Shown here one piece after another: positions 8,878-17,302 of a DNA stretch of 57,086 bases. The notes beneath the pieces were generated by a model. The model had not been told where the DNA came from. It made no database searches and saw only the letters and a list, made by a program, of their open reading frames with translations. The stretch is from an uncultured Oscillospiraceae bacterium (GTDB taxonomy: Bacteria; Bacillota; Clostridia; Oscillospirales; Acutalibacteraceae). Positions within the stretch are counted from its first letter, which is position 1. Each line of letters opens with the position of its first letter. Position numbers and translations under genes: made by a program. The stretch spans positions 1 through 57,086 of the forward strand of contig UQZS01000005.1 in the NCBI GenBank assembly GCA_900545625.1, in the 5' to 3' direction.

Positions 8878-8927
8878 GACAGGGGACGGTTCTGTGTCTT
8901 CAAAAAGACACAGAACCGTCCCCTGTC
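8878..8927. repeat. Palindromic repeat, copy C (RAYT flank)
   Basis: Perfect 23-bp arms (8878-8900, 8905-8927) with loop CAAA, containing GGGACGGTTCTGTGTC. It lies 53 bp upstream of the RAYT start and is nearly identical to copy B. It is followed by a short direct repeat of CCCTGTCTTTC (8921-8941). Confidence 0.93.
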
Positions 8928-9046
8928 TTTCCCTGTCTTTCAATCAGTAGGGCGGGGGCTTGCTCCCGCCGCCAAATCCCTCCTCTAACGCATGGTGGCA
9001 GGGAATTCCGTCTCCTTCTCTCGTTCTGCAAGGAAAAGATTCCCTC

Positions 9047-9094
9047 TTGACAGTCGAACAAATGTTCTATATACTATAACAGAACATTTGTTCG
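9047..9094 (+). promoter_or_regulatory. Y-polymerase promoter with two LexA (SOS) boxes
   Basis: TTGACA (9047-9052), exactly 17 bp, TATACT (9070-9075). One box GAACAAATGTTC (9056-9067) fills the spacer and a second GAACATTTGTTC (9082-9093) covers the start-site region. Both match the Firmicutes GAAC-N4-GTTC operator; the flanking CG make them near-complete CGAAC..GTTCG sites. Strong LexA repression and DNA-damage induction are expected. Confidence 0.9.
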
Positions 9095-9120
9095 ATTATT
9101 TGCGACAAGAGGCGAATAAG

Positions 9121-10359
9121 ATGGAGCGTGTCATCCTGCACAGCGACATCAACAACTGCTATGCGTCCGTGGAATGCTTATACGACGCCTCCCTGCGCGG
9201 CAAGCCGGTCGCGGTCGGCGGCTCTGTGGAGACACGGCACGGCATCGTGCTTGCCAAATCCGAGCAGGCGAAGCGCTGCGGCGTTAAAACGGGCGACGCA
9301 CTTTGGCAGGCAAGAGAAAAATGCCATGATCTGATCGTCGTGCCGCCGCATTTTGAGCGGTACAAGCGCTATTCTGAGCTTGTACGCGGCGTTTACCGCC
9401 GTTATACCGATCAAATCGAGCCGTTCGGGCTCGATGAAGCGTGGCTGGACGTGACCGATTCTCGGCTTCTGCTCGGCGCGGGCGGCTGCATTGCCGACGA
9501 CATCCGCCGCACCGTGCAGCATGAACTCGGGTTGACGGTCTCGGTCGGTGTCTCGTTTAACAAGATCTTTGCAAAGCTCGGTTCGGATATGAAAAAACCG
9601 AATGCTGTCACCGTGATCGACAAGCAGGATTTTCGCGAAAAGATCTGGAATCTGCCCGTCGGCGATATGCTCGGCTGCGGGCGTTCCACCATAAAGAAGC
9701 TCAGCACCTACGGCGTTCGCACCATCGGACAGCTTGCGGCGTGTGATCGTGCATTTTTAAAAGCGCTGTTCGGCAAAATGGGCGATGTGCTTTGGTCTTA
9801 TGCCAACGGTCTGGACGCTTCGTGCGTACAGCCGGATGGCTTCGTGCCCGTATCCAAAAGCATCGGGCACGGCGCGACATGCATACATGACTTGGAGAGC
9901 GAGCACGAGGTCTGGCTCGTGCTGCTGTCGCTTGCCCAAGAGGTCGGACGGCGGCTGCATGAGGAGGGGCTTGCTGCCACGGCCGTGCAGATCGGCGTTA
10001 AAAACAGCGCGCTGTTCGTACAGCAATTTCAAAAGCCTCTGCCTTTACCGACACAAAGCGCCATAGAGCTTGCGCGTGCAGCATTCGGGTTGTTTTGTGA
10101 GCAATATCGGTGGACGCTGCACGTGCGCGCGCTTACCATCCGCGCCATCCGCCTGCAGCCGGACACTATACCCGTGCAGACCGATCTGTTCACAGATTTC
10201 GCACGGCACGAGCGGCAGCAAAAAATTGACGAGACGGTGCTTGCGATTCGCCGGCGCTACGGCAAAAACGGGATCTTCAATGCCTGCCTGCTTTCGGAGC
10301 ACGCCATTCCGCATAATGCACCCGACTTTGCCGTGCTGCCGGGAATGCCGTATAAATAA
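9121..10359 (+). CDS. dinB: Y-family DNA polymerase (DNA polymerase IV-like)
   Basis: Translesion DNA polymerase, 412 residues. The N-terminal palm/finger domain has the metal-binding aspartate in ILHSDINNCYASVE and the second acidic pair in EPFGLDEAWLDVT (near residue 105), where most DinB have SIDE. VSVGVSFNKIFAKLGSDMKKP and LPVGDMLGCGRSTIKKL (thumb helix-hairpin-helix) follow. Near the C-terminus QTDLF resembles a beta-clamp-binding motif. ATG 9121 is chosen; open frame continues to 8992, but that stretch crosses the promoter and SOS boxes, so it is not coding. It is transcribed alone. A UmuC-like role cannot be excluded. Confidence 0.92.
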   Translation: MERVILHSDINNCYASVECLYDASLRGKPVAVGGSVETRHGIVLAKSEQAKRCGVKTGDALWQAREKCHDLIVVPPHFERYKRYSELVRGVYRRYTDQIEPFGLDEAWLDVTDSRLLLGAGGCIADDIRRTVQHELGLTVSVGVSFNKIFAKLGSDMKKPNAVTVIDKQDFREKIWNLPVGDMLGCGRSTIKKLSTYGVRTIGQLAACDRAFLKALFGKMGDVLWSYANGLDASCVQPDGFVPVSKSIGHGATCIHDLESEHEVWLVLLSLAQEVGRRLHEEGLAATAVQIGVKNSALFVQQFQKPLPLPTQSAIELARAAFGLFCEQYRWTLHVRALTIRAIRLQPDTIPVQTDLFTDFARHERQQKIDETVLAIRRRYGKNGIFNACLLSEHAIPHNAPDFAVLPGMPYK

Positions 10360-10473
10360 AACGGTTCCTTCGGTGAAAAATAGAACAAAAACCGTTTACG
10401 CACGGCTAAAAAGCTGTGTATTTGAGAGAATATAAGGACAATGCAAAAAAACTTGCGCGCACAGCGTTGACGT
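10360..10473. other. Intergenic region between dinB and pyk
   Basis: Holds a weak inverted repeat AAACGGTT/AACCGTTT around 10360-10396 without a proper U-tract, which may slow transcription from dinB. No gene seen. Confidence 0.35.
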
Positions 10474-10502
10474 TTGACAAATTTTGGTTTATCCTATATT
10501 TG
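10474..10502 (+). promoter_or_regulatory. Possible pyk promoter
   Basis: TTGACA at 10474-10479 is followed 15 bp later by TATATT (10495-10500) or 17 bp later by TATTTG (10497-10502). The -35 is perfect, the -10 is ambiguous. It is 52 bp upstream of the pyk ATG. Confidence 0.5.
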
Positions 10503-10553
10503 AGGAAGATTTGTGAATTCTCTTTTTCCTCACTTGGAAAGGTGTCTTTACGT

Positions 10554-11972
10554 ATGCGAAAAACCAAAATCATCTGTACTGTAGGTCCGGCGACCGATAA
10601 ACCCGGCGTCTTGGAAAGCATGATGCGCGCGGGCATGAACGTGGCGCGCTTTAACTTTTCCCACGGAGATTATGCTGTTCATCAGCGCCGTTTTGAGCAG
10701 CTCGTGGAGCTGCGCGAAAAGGCGGGCCTCCCCGTCGCCTCCATGCTCGATACCCGCGGTCCTGAGATTCGTCTGGGCACATTCCGCGATCATAAACCCG
10801 TGGAGATCCACACGGGGGAAGAATACACCCTGACCACGCGGGATGTCGAGTGTGACGAAAAAATCGCTTCCGTGACATTTAAGGGCCTGCCGGGCGATGT
10901 GCGCGTCGGTACGCGTATCCTCATCAACGACGGCTTGGTTTCCATGGTCGTCAAAAAAGTGACCGAAACGGATGTGATTTGCGACGTGATCGACGGCGGT
11001 GTGCTGTCCGACCGCAAGGGTGTCAATGTGCCGGGTGTGGAGCTTTCCATGCCGTATCTTTCCGAGACTGATATGAACGACCTCGAATTCGGTGCAAAGC
11101 TCGGCTTTGATTTCATCGCGGCATCGTTTGTGCGCTCGGCGGCAGACGTTGCATATCTGCGCAAATTCACCAATGCCCTCGGCTGGCGCTCGGTGCGCAT
11201 CATCGCGAAGATCGAAAATATGGATGGCGTCAATAACATCGATGAGATTATTGACGAAGCGGACGGTATCATGGTCGCACGCGGCGACATGGGCGTGGAG
11301 ATCCCGTTTGAAAAGATCCCACCCATTCAGAAACGCCTTATAAAAAAGGCGTACAGCGCCGGCAAGCAGGTGGTCACCGCCACGCAGATGCTCGAATCCA
11401 TGATCACCAACCCCCGCCCGACGCGCGCCGAGATCACAGACGTCGCCAATGCCGTGTATGACGGCACCTCTGCGATCATGCTTTCGGGCGAGACGGCAGC
11501 GGGCGCACATCCCGTGGAGGCAGTGGAAACCATGGCGCTCATTGCTGAAAGCACCGAGTCCCAGATCGACTATGTGACACATTTTAAGGCGTTCGGCAAC
11601 GACAGCAACACGACCATCACCAACGCCATTTCGCACGCAACCGTGACTACGGCACACGACCTCGGCGCAAAAGCGATCATTACCGTCACCAAAAGCGGCT
11701 CGACAGCGCGCATGATCTCCAAGCACCGCCCGCAGTCTATGATCATCGGCTGCACCACAAACGATACGGTCTGCCGCCAGATGAGCATGTCGTGGGGCGT
11801 TGTGCCGCTGATGTGCGACGAAAAGCGCAACACGGACGAGCTGTTCTCCCATGCCGTGGACGTCGCCCGCAAAAACGGTTTGGTGGAGAAAGGGGACACT
11901 GTGGTGATCACCGCAGGCATCCCGTTAGGCATTTCGGGCACGACCAACATGCTAAAGGTAGAAACACTGTAA
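10554..11972 (+). CDS. pyk: Pyruvate kinase
   Basis: Converts phosphoenolpyruvate and ADP to pyruvate and ATP, final step of glycolysis. 472 residues, the short form without an extra C-terminal PEP-utilizer domain. Seen are RKTKIICTVGPATDKPG at the start, ARFNFSHGDY, the ALDTRGPEIRLG-like MLDTRGPEIRLG, the catalytic-lysine region IIAKIENMDGVNNIDEI, MVARGDMGVEIPFE, and TATQMLESM with PTRAEITDVANAVYDGT. ATG 10554 is used because RKTKIICTVGP is the family N-terminus and GGAAAGGTG precedes; further upstream codons cover the promoter. Pyruvate links to the oxaloacetate decarboxylase at 43-47 kb. Confidence 0.97.
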   Translation: MRKTKIICTVGPATDKPGVLESMMRAGMNVARFNFSHGDYAVHQRRFEQLVELREKAGLPVASMLDTRGPEIRLGTFRDHKPVEIHTGEEYTLTTRDVECDEKIASVTFKGLPGDVRVGTRILINDGLVSMVVKKVTETDVICDVIDGGVLSDRKGVNVPGVELSMPYLSETDMNDLEFGAKLGFDFIAASFVRSAADVAYLRKFTNALGWRSVRIIAKIENMDGVNNIDEIIDEADGIMVARGDMGVEIPFEKIPPIQKRLIKKAYSAGKQVVTATQMLESMITNPRPTRAEITDVANAVYDGTSAIMLSGETAAGAHPVEAVETMALIAESTESQIDYVTHFKAFGNDSNTTITNAISHATVTTAHDLGAKAIITVTKSGSTARMISKHRPQSMIIGCTTNDTVCRQMSMSWGVVPLMCDEKRNTDELFSHAVDVARKNGLVEKGDTVVITAGIPLGISGTTNMLKVETL

Positions 11973-12008
11973 CCAAAGATCAAAAGGGTCATTACAAAAA
12001 GATATTGG

Positions 12009-12045
12009 AAAAGCCCGTGCAAAGTGCACGGGCTTTTCGTATCTT
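12009..12045. terminator. Bidirectional terminator, pyk / GPH symporter
   Basis: Perfect 12-bp stem AAAAGCCCGTGC / GCACGGGCTTTT with loop AAAGT, T-rich on both sides. It serves the convergent pyk and the minus-strand transporter. Confidence 0.88.
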
Positions 12046-12053
12046 CAAATGGA

Positions 12054-13664
12054 TCATTCCGTATCGTGCGGGGCGGGTGCGGCGCCGCTTCCGTCTGCGG
12101 GGGTAGCACCTTCTTGCTGCATCGCCGCGATCTTTTCGGCACGGCGCTCCTCCAGATCTTGAAGCATCTGCCGTTTGAATTCGCCGCGTACATTGAAGAA
12201 CAGCAGCGAAACGCCGTACATGAACCGCGCGAAAGCGGGCAGCAGGCAGAACAGGATCCAGAAGCCGTCCAAAACGCCGACGTCGGTTTCCCGCACCACG
12301 TTGCCGAATACGTCCGTATGCGCTTCATACCCAACCCACGTGATCACGACGCCGGAAAGAAGACCCGTCACAGCGTTGGCAAGCTTCTGGAAGTAGCCGG
12401 AGACCGTAGCGATAAGCGCTTCGTTGCGCACGCCGTATTTCCATTCGCCGTAATCGTACACATCGCCCTGCAGCACCGCGCCGACTACGTTGATCAGCTG
12501 GTTCGGCAGACCGCAGATGGTCAGCATCAAGGTGATGCAGATCATATTGAGGATAATGTTCCTTGCACTATCCCATTCGCCAAAAGGCTTATAGCCGATC
12601 AGCCACAAAACGGTATATGCCACACCGCCGAACAGACCCGCCAGAACACCGGCGTTGCGTGCACCGATCTTACGGATAATCTTCGGTGCAAGCGGGACGA
12701 TAAAGTAGTTCGGAATTCCCGTGAACAGACCGGCAATCGTAGCATAGCTTTGTTTGCCGGCGTTGTGCGTCCAGAAGAAAACCTCGCTTGAAGAACCGAC
12801 GGACTTGAAGCCGTTGAAGAAGTAGTTGAGCTGCAAGACGAGCATCGGACGGTTTTTGAATGCAATTTTGAAGGATTCCCAAATACTGACAGACTTGATT
12901 TGCTCTTTGGAAGCTAACGGCACGCGCTCGCGCAGGACAAAGAAACCATAAATGGCGGTGCCTGCGGAAATTACGACCATGATAAAGGCAAAGCCCAAAT
13001 AAACGTCTTCCTGACCGACGCTGTTATTTGTCAGTTTGGGCAAAAAGTCAATGAAGAAAGGCAAAAAGGAGGGGATCCACGTGCCGAACAGCTCCATGAA
13101 CTTCTGTGCCGCGATCAGGTTGTTGCGCTCGTTAATGTTCGGCGTGACGTTGTAAAGCAGGATGTTGAACGTATTGAAGTACGACATGCCGAGGTTGTGC
13201 GCAAAGATCGCCACGACCGCCCAAATGACCTTAAAGGTGGTGGTCGTCAAAAATGCCGGTGTGGAGAACATCATCAAAATGGCAAGGCCCCACACGGGCG
13301 TGGTGATGATCAGGTACGGCCGCAGCTTGCCCCAGCGGGTGCGCGTGCGGTCAACGATCAGTCCCGAAAGCGTGTCGTCCAGCGCGTCGTAGATCGACTC
13401 GAACATAATGATGGAGCCGTATGCAGAGCCGGACAGCCCCAAAAAGCTGATCATGAAAAACTGACGATACGCATTGATGAATTGGTTGAGATTCTTTTGC
13501 CCGAAAGAGGTGAGCAAAAAGGCGAACATCTCGCGCGGGCGTAAGTACCGCCGGTTTTGTGCCGAGGCTTTTTTAATTTCCTGCTCTACCTCGTTTTCCA
13601 TCTGTTCTTCCGCTTGCACGGCGGCGGTTTCCTCCGCCTGCACGGCGGTTTGCGCTTCAGCCAA
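12054..13664 (-). CDS. GPH-family glycoside/sugar:cation symporter (MFS)
   Basis: A 536-residue membrane transporter with about 12 membrane segments, of the glycoside-pentoside-hexuronide:cation symporter family (MelB/YicJ-like). The cytoplasmic loop after helix 2 carries the family signature around DALDDTLSGLIVDRTRTRWGKLRPYL, and loop 10-11 has VLQGDVYDYGEWKYGVRNEA. It differs from many members by a charged, Glu/Gln/Ala-rich N-terminal extension of about 40 residues. Start is TTG at 13664 with AAGG 10 bp ahead; no in-frame ATG fits better upstream. Likely imports galactosides, mannosides or similar released by the nearby GH27/GH38 enzymes; the exact sugar cannot be read from sequence. Confidence 0.9.
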   Translation of the reverse strand: MAEAQTAVQAEETAAVQAEEQMENEVEQEIKKASAQNRRYLRPREMFAFLLTSFGQKNLNQFINAYRQFFMISFLGLSGSAYGSIIMFESIYDALDDTLSGLIVDRTRTRWGKLRPYLIITTPVWGLAILMMFSTPAFLTTTTFKVIWAVVAIFAHNLGMSYFNTFNILLYNVTPNINERNNLIAAQKFMELFGTWIPSFLPFFIDFLPKLTNNSVGQEDVYLGFAFIMVVISAGTAIYGFFVLRERVPLASKEQIKSVSIWESFKIAFKNRPMLVLQLNYFFNGFKSVGSSSEVFFWTHNAGKQSYATIAGLFTGIPNYFIVPLAPKIIRKIGARNAGVLAGLFGGVAYTVLWLIGYKPFGEWDSARNIILNMICITLMLTICGLPNQLINVVGAVLQGDVYDYGEWKYGVRNEALIATVSGYFQKLANAVTGLLSGVVITWVGYEAHTDVFGNVVRETDVGVLDGFWILFCLLPAFARFMYGVSLLFFNVRGEFKRQMLQDLEERRAEKIAAMQQEGATPADGSGAAPAPHDTE

Positions 13665-13732
13665 AACGTCACATCCTTTTCCCGTAGGGGAGTTGATTCA
13701 AAAAATAAAAGAATACAATACAAATCTTTATA

Positions 13733-13761
13733 AGTTTAACATATTTTAAGTCAGTGTTCAA
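13733..13761 (-). promoter_or_regulatory. Promoter of the GPH symporter
   Basis: On the minus strand: TTGAAC (13756-13761), 17 bp, TAAACT (13733-13738) with TG one base before the -10 (extended -10). Confidence 0.6.
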
Positions 13762-13786
13762 TACAGGCAAAGTGTAAAAATTTCAC

Positions 13787-14242
13787 CTATATTTTTGTGT
13801 ACTTTTGCGTCTCGGCTACGGCAAGCGCGTCGCACCGTTCGTTTTCGGGGTGTCCCGCGTGCCCTTTGACCCATACGATTTTAACGTCGTGTATCCGGCA
13901 CAGCTCCAAAAGCTCCCCCCAAAGCTCAGGATTTAAAGCAGGCTTGCCGTCGCTTTTCTTCCACCCCCGCGCCCGCCAAGAGGCTGCCCAGCCCTTTGTA
14001 ATACCGTCCGCAACATATTTCGAATCGGTGCACAGCGTGACGCGGCACGGGTATTTAAGCACTTTTAACCCCTCGATCGCGGCGGTCAGCTCCATTTTGT
14101 TGTTCGTGGTCTGCGCACTGCCGCCGGAAAGCTCTTTTTCGCGCGCACCGCAGCGCAGGATCGCGCCCCAGCCGCCCGGGCCCGGGTTCCCGGAGCAGGC
14201 ACCGTCCGTAAACAGTTCGACCTCTGTTTGTTTCGCAGCCAA
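13787..14242 (-). CDS. rnhA: Ribonuclease HI
   Basis: Cuts the RNA strand of RNA-DNA hybrids. 151 residues with the complete RNase H type 1 fold: [20 protein letters not shown] carries the first catalytic aspartate, [13 protein letters not shown] the glutamate, [12 protein letters not shown] the second aspartate, and [17 protein letters not shown] the histidine and last aspartate. The basic loop [13 protein letters not shown] matches the hybrid-binding handle of E. coli-type enzymes. It follows the HAD gene by 12 bp on the same strand and is probably cotranscribed. Confidence 0.97.
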   Translation of the reverse strand: MAAKQTEVELFTDGACSGNPGPGGWGAILRCGAREKELSGGSAQTTNNKMELTAAIEGLKVLKYPCRVTLCTDSKYVADGITKGWAASWRARGWKKSDGKPALNPELWGELLELCRIHDVKIVWVKGHAGHPENERCDALAVAETQKYTKI

Positions 14243-14254
14243 GTTTTTGCCTCC

Positions 14255-15043
14255 TTATAAGCGCCTTGCCAGCGTTTTGAGCGAGTTCTCCACCACGCTT
14301 GCGCGAATGGGGCTTTCGCGATAGGACTTTTCATCCGTTACGCCCGTGAGCACCAGCACCGAGGGGATATCGTGCTTTTGCCCGATGAGAATATCGGTTT
14401 CCAGCCTGTCCCCGATAAAGCAAAGCTCCCGGCTTGCACAGCCCAGCCTGTGCGTGAGGTAGTCCACCGTATAATGGTGCGGCTTACCCATGACCAGCGG
14501 CCGCCTGCCCGTAGATGCTTCGATCATCGCCATCATCGAACCTGTGTCGGGCATGAAGCCGTCGGCGGTCGGGCAGTTTAGGTCGGGGTGCGTGGCGATG
14601 TATTCCGCGCCGCCGGCAAGGTAACGGCACGCGTCCCACAGCTTTTGGTAAGTCAGGGTCGTATCAAACCCGAGTACTACGATGTCGGGATCCTTGTCAA
14701 CGAGCTTAATGCCCGTTGTCTGAAAATCTGCCGTCAGCCGCTCGTTGCCGAGCAGGAATACCGTTTTGCCCGCTTTATGCCGGTTCAAATAATCCGCCGT
14801 CACGTGCGACGAAATGACGATTTTGTCCTCGGCTACTTCACAGCCCATTTTGGCGAGCTTTTCACGGCAAACAGCAACGTTGTTGGACGAGTTGTTCGTA
14901 AAAAAGCAGAAATCCTTGCCGCACGCGCGCACACGGTCCAAAAAATCCAGCGCGCCGTCTATGAGCGTGCCGTCGAGGTAAAACGTGCCGTCCATGTCGA
15001 TGATAAAATATTTGACTTTTTCGAATACGGAGTTCATGCCCAT
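14255..15043 (-). CDS. HAD-IIA family phosphatase (NagD/AraL-like)
   Basis: 262-residue haloacid dehalogenase-type hydrolase. Motif I is FIIDMDGTFYLDGT (the nucleophile and acid aspartates), motif II FFTNNSSNN, the class IIA cap contains TADFQTTGIKLVDKDPDIVVLGFD, the motif III lysine is in VMGKPHHYTVDYL, and motif IV is CFIGDRLETDILIGQKH. Members dephosphorylate sugar phosphates or nucleotides; the substrate is not predictable. GGAG precedes ATG 15043 by 8 bp; ATG 15037 is an alternative. Confidence 0.92.
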   Translation of the reverse strand: MGMNSVFEKVKYFIIDMDGTFYLDGTLIDGALDFLDRVRACGKDFCFFTNNSSNNVAVCREKLAKMGCEVAEDKIVISSHVTADYLNRHKAGKTVFLLGNERLTADFQTTGIKLVDKDPDIVVLGFDTTLTYQKLWDACRYLAGGAEYIATHPDLNCPTADGFMPDTGSMMAMIEASTGRRPLVMGKPHHYTVDYLTHRLGCASRELCFIGDRLETDILIGQKHDIPSVLVLTGVTDEKSYRESPIRASVVENSLKTLARRL

Positions 15044-15071
15044 GAAACGTCTCCTAACCTAAAGTGCAAAT

Positions 15072-15080
15072 ATTGTAGCA
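15072..15080 (-). promoter_or_regulatory. Extended -10 for HAD/rnhA
   Basis: Minus-strand TGCTACAAT, 29 bp upstream of the HAD start. No clear -35 at 17 bp, consistent with an extended -10 promoter. Confidence 0.5.
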
Positions 15081-15165
15081 TACTTGCGGGAAAAAGAAAA
15101 GTAAAAAGAATTTAACGAAAATTCGGGGAAAGGCGCATTTTGCGGTGGATTTTCCCGGCGTGCCG

Positions 15166-15174
15166 TGCTACAAT
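15166..15174 (+). promoter_or_regulatory. Extended -10 for xth
   Basis: TGCTACAAT, 30 bp upstream of the exonuclease III start; a weak TGGATT lies 17 bp before TACAAT. It mirrors the divergent element at 15072. Confidence 0.55.
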
Positions 15175-15204
15175 AGCCGCAGAGCATTTTTGCGGAGGAA
15201 CACC

Positions 15205-15963
15205 ATGCTGAAACTGATCTCGTGGAACGTCAACGGGCTGCGTGCTATTGTCAACAAAAACTTCGAAACCGAATTCCGTGCGCTTGACGCAGACTTTTTC
15301 TGCTTGCAGGAGACAAAATTGCAGGCGGGGCAGCTCGAGCTGCAATTCGACGGTTACGAAGCCTTTTGGAATTACGCCGAGAAAAAAGGCTATTCCGGGA
15401 CGGCAATCTTTGCAAAGGAAAAGCCGCAAAATGTATTTTACGGGCTCGGCGACGCGTATTACGACAGCGAGGGGCGCGTGCTCACGCTCGAATATCCCGA
15501 ATACTTTGTAGTGACCTGTTACACGCCGAATTCCCAGGACGGCCTTCGCAGGCTTGCGTACCGTATGAGCTTTGAAGACCGCTTTCGCGCCTATTTACGC
15601 GCATTGGACGCGCAAAAGCCGGTCATTTTCTGCGGCGATCTGAACGTGGCGCATGAGGAGATCGACCTTAAAAATCCGAAGCCGAACCGCGGCAATCCCG
15701 GATTTTCCGATGAGGAGCGCGAGAAATTTTCCGAACTGCTCGCGGCGGGATTTACCGATACGTTCCGGTATTTCTATCCCGACTTGGCGGGCGCATACTC
15801 CTGGTGGTCGTATCGCTTCCATGCCCGCGAAAAGAACGCGGGGTGGCGCATCGACTATTTCTGCGTGTCTGACCGGCTTTGCGAAAAGCTGATCGACGCG
15901 TCCATCCACAGTGAGATCTTCGGCTCCGACCATTGCCCTATCGAACTGCAAATTGACCTTTAA
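15205..15963 (+). CDS. xth: Exodeoxyribonuclease III (AP endonuclease)
   Basis: Base-excision repair nuclease of the ExoIII/APE1 family, 252 residues. Seen: LISWNVNGLRAIV (metal-binding Asn), DFFCLQETKLQ (Glu), the YSGTAIFAK block, VTCYTPNSQDGLRR, the catalytic FCGDLNVAHEEIDL (Asp-Asn), NPGFSDEER, SWWSYRFHAREKNAGWRID and the closing GSDHCPIEL (Asp-His). ATG 15205 is preceded by GCGGAGG. Followed 15 bp later by folC, probably in one transcript. Confidence 0.96.
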   Translation: MLKLISWNVNGLRAIVNKNFETEFRALDADFFCLQETKLQAGQLELQFDGYEAFWNYAEKKGYSGTAIFAKEKPQNVFYGLGDAYYDSEGRVLTLEYPEYFVVTCYTPNSQDGLRRLAYRMSFEDRFRAYLRALDAQKPVIFCGDLNVAHEEIDLKNPKPNRGNPGFSDEEREKFSELLAAGFTDTFRYFYPDLAGAYSWWSYRFHAREKNAGWRIDYFCVSDRLCEKLIDASIHSEIFGSDHCPIELQIDL

Positions 15964-15978
15964 AAGGGGATCGTATAT

Positions 15979-17226
15979 ATGACCTACCGTCAAGCGGTGG
16001 ATTTCTATCATTCCCGGCTGCGTTTCGGCATGCAGCCGGGCCTTTCGCGTATCAAGCATCTGCTCCATGCACTCGGCGACCCGCAGGAAAAGCTGCGCTT
16101 TGTCCATGTCGCGGGCACGAACGGCAAAGGTACGACCGCCAATATGCTAAGCCGCATTCTGGTGGAGGCTGGGTATAAAACGGGCTTGTTCACGTCACCT
16201 TACGTGTTCTCTTTCTGCGAACGCATGCAGATCGATCATCAAAATATCGGGGAAGCGGAACTCGCACGCGTCACGGCACGTGTAAAAGCAGCGGTTGAAG
16301 AAGCGGAAAAAGCGGGGGAGGGTCCCACGGAGTTTGAGACGATCACTGCGGCGGCATTGCTGTATTTTTATGAGGCGCACTGCGACATTGTGGTGCTCGA
16401 GGTGGGGCTCGGCGGGCGGCTCGACTCTACCAACATCATCCCGTGCCCGCTTGTGAGCGTGATCACTTCCATAGCGCTCGATCACACTGCCGTGCTCGGC
16501 GATACGCTCGGGCAGATCGCCGCCGAAAAGGCAGGCATTTTAAAAGAAGGCGGGCACTGCGTCACCACGGCGAACCAGCCGCCGGAAGCGATGCAGGTTT
16601 TGCGCGCGGCCGCCGAGAAACGGCACAACACGCTTACGGCGGCAGATCCAAAATGCGCTGTAATTTTGTCGGAAAGTCTTGGCGAGACGATGTTTCGCTA
16701 CGGCGGCGAAACCTATACGATCCCGCTGTGCGGCGTGCATCAGGTGGAAAATGCCGTTACCGTCATAGAAGCCGCAAAACTTCTGCGCGGGGTCACAATG
16801 GAGCATGTGCGAACGGGGCTTGCAAAATCGGTCATGCACGGGCGCATGGAGCTTATCTCCCGCGATCCTGACGTGCTGTTGGACGGCGGGCACAATCCCG
16901 AATGCGGACAGGCGCTGGCCGGCGTTTTGCGAAGGTTTGCGCCAAAGGATTTGACGGCGGTCATCGGGATGATGGAGGATAAGGACACAGCGCACTATTT
17001 GGCGCAAGTTTTACCGTTTTGCCGCCGCGTGATCTTCACGAAGCCCGACAACCCGCGTGCGGCAAGTCCTGAAAGCCTTGCCGAAACTGCACAAAGCTTT
17101 TCCAGTAAAGTCCGCTGTGTGTCCGATCCGCAAAAAGCGTATGAACAGGCGCTGTCCGTCACCCCCGAAAACGGCATGGTTCTGGTCTGTGGTTCGTTCT
17201 ATTTGCTTTCGGATATAACCTTTTAA
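15979..17226 (+). CDS. folC: Bifunctional folylpolyglutamate/dihydrofolate synthase
   Basis: Mur-ligase family enzyme that adds glutamate to folates and may also form dihydrofolate from dihydropteroate. 415 residues: P-loop VAGTNGKGTTANMLSRIL (near residue 42), GLFTSPYVFSFCERMQI, EFETITAAALLYF, VLEVGLGGRLDSTNII, ITSIALDHTAVLGDTLGQIAAEKAGILK with the family lysine, and the C-terminal-domain LLDGGHNPECGQAL. GGGG precedes the ATG closely. It ends at a strong shared terminator. Confidence 0.96.
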   Translation: MTYRQAVDFYHSRLRFGMQPGLSRIKHLLHALGDPQEKLRFVHVAGTNGKGTTANMLSRILVEAGYKTGLFTSPYVFSFCERMQIDHQNIGEAELARVTARVKAAVEEAEKAGEGPTEFETITAAALLYFYEAHCDIVVLEVGLGGRLDSTNIIPCPLVSVITSIALDHTAVLGDTLGQIAAEKAGILKEGGHCVTTANQPPEAMQVLRAAAEKRHNTLTAADPKCAVILSESLGETMFRYGGETYTIPLCGVHQVENAVTVIEAAKLLRGVTMEHVRTGLAKSVMHGRMELISRDPDVLLDGGHNPECGQALAGVLRRFAPKDLTAVIGMMEDKDTAHYLAQVLPFCRRVIFTKPDNPRAASPESLAETAQSFSSKVRCVSDPQKAYEQALSVTPENGMVLVCGSFYLLSDITF

Positions 17227-17236
17227 GGAAGAAACA

Positions 17237-17280
17237 AAAAGGCTCCCTGACACACCGTGCAGTGTGTCGGGGAGCCTTTT
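17237..17280. terminator. Bidirectional terminator, folC / flavoprotein operon
   Basis: A 19-bp stem with a single G-U pair (17237-17255 with 17262-17280), loop CGTGCA, A-tract before and T-tract after. It lies between the convergent folC and the minus-strand operon. Confidence 0.92.
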
Positions 17281-17302
17281 ATGTTCTGTGATACGGCTTC
17301 GC

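Larger units (their letters stand above)
7986..8927 (-). mobile_element. RAYT unit: transposase gene between two long palindromes
   Basis: A Y1-type transposase gene lies between palindromes B (7986-8040) and C (8878-8927), which share the same sequence over about 23 bases per arm and nearly the same loop. This is the layout of REP-associated tyrosine transposases with their cognate REP palindromes. The gene is visibly poorer in GC than its neighbours. No target duplication or other terminal repeat was seen. Confidence 0.75.

Noticed and set aside
7088..8927. CRISPR-like array
   Set aside because: The repeats are widely spaced palindromes without regular spacers, and no cas genes are near; they fit REP/RAYT elements.
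10416..10553. N-terminal extension of pyruvate kinase
   Set aside because: The stretch contains a promoter-like TTGACA and lies outside the family N-terminus; ATG 10554 with its own ribosome site fits better.
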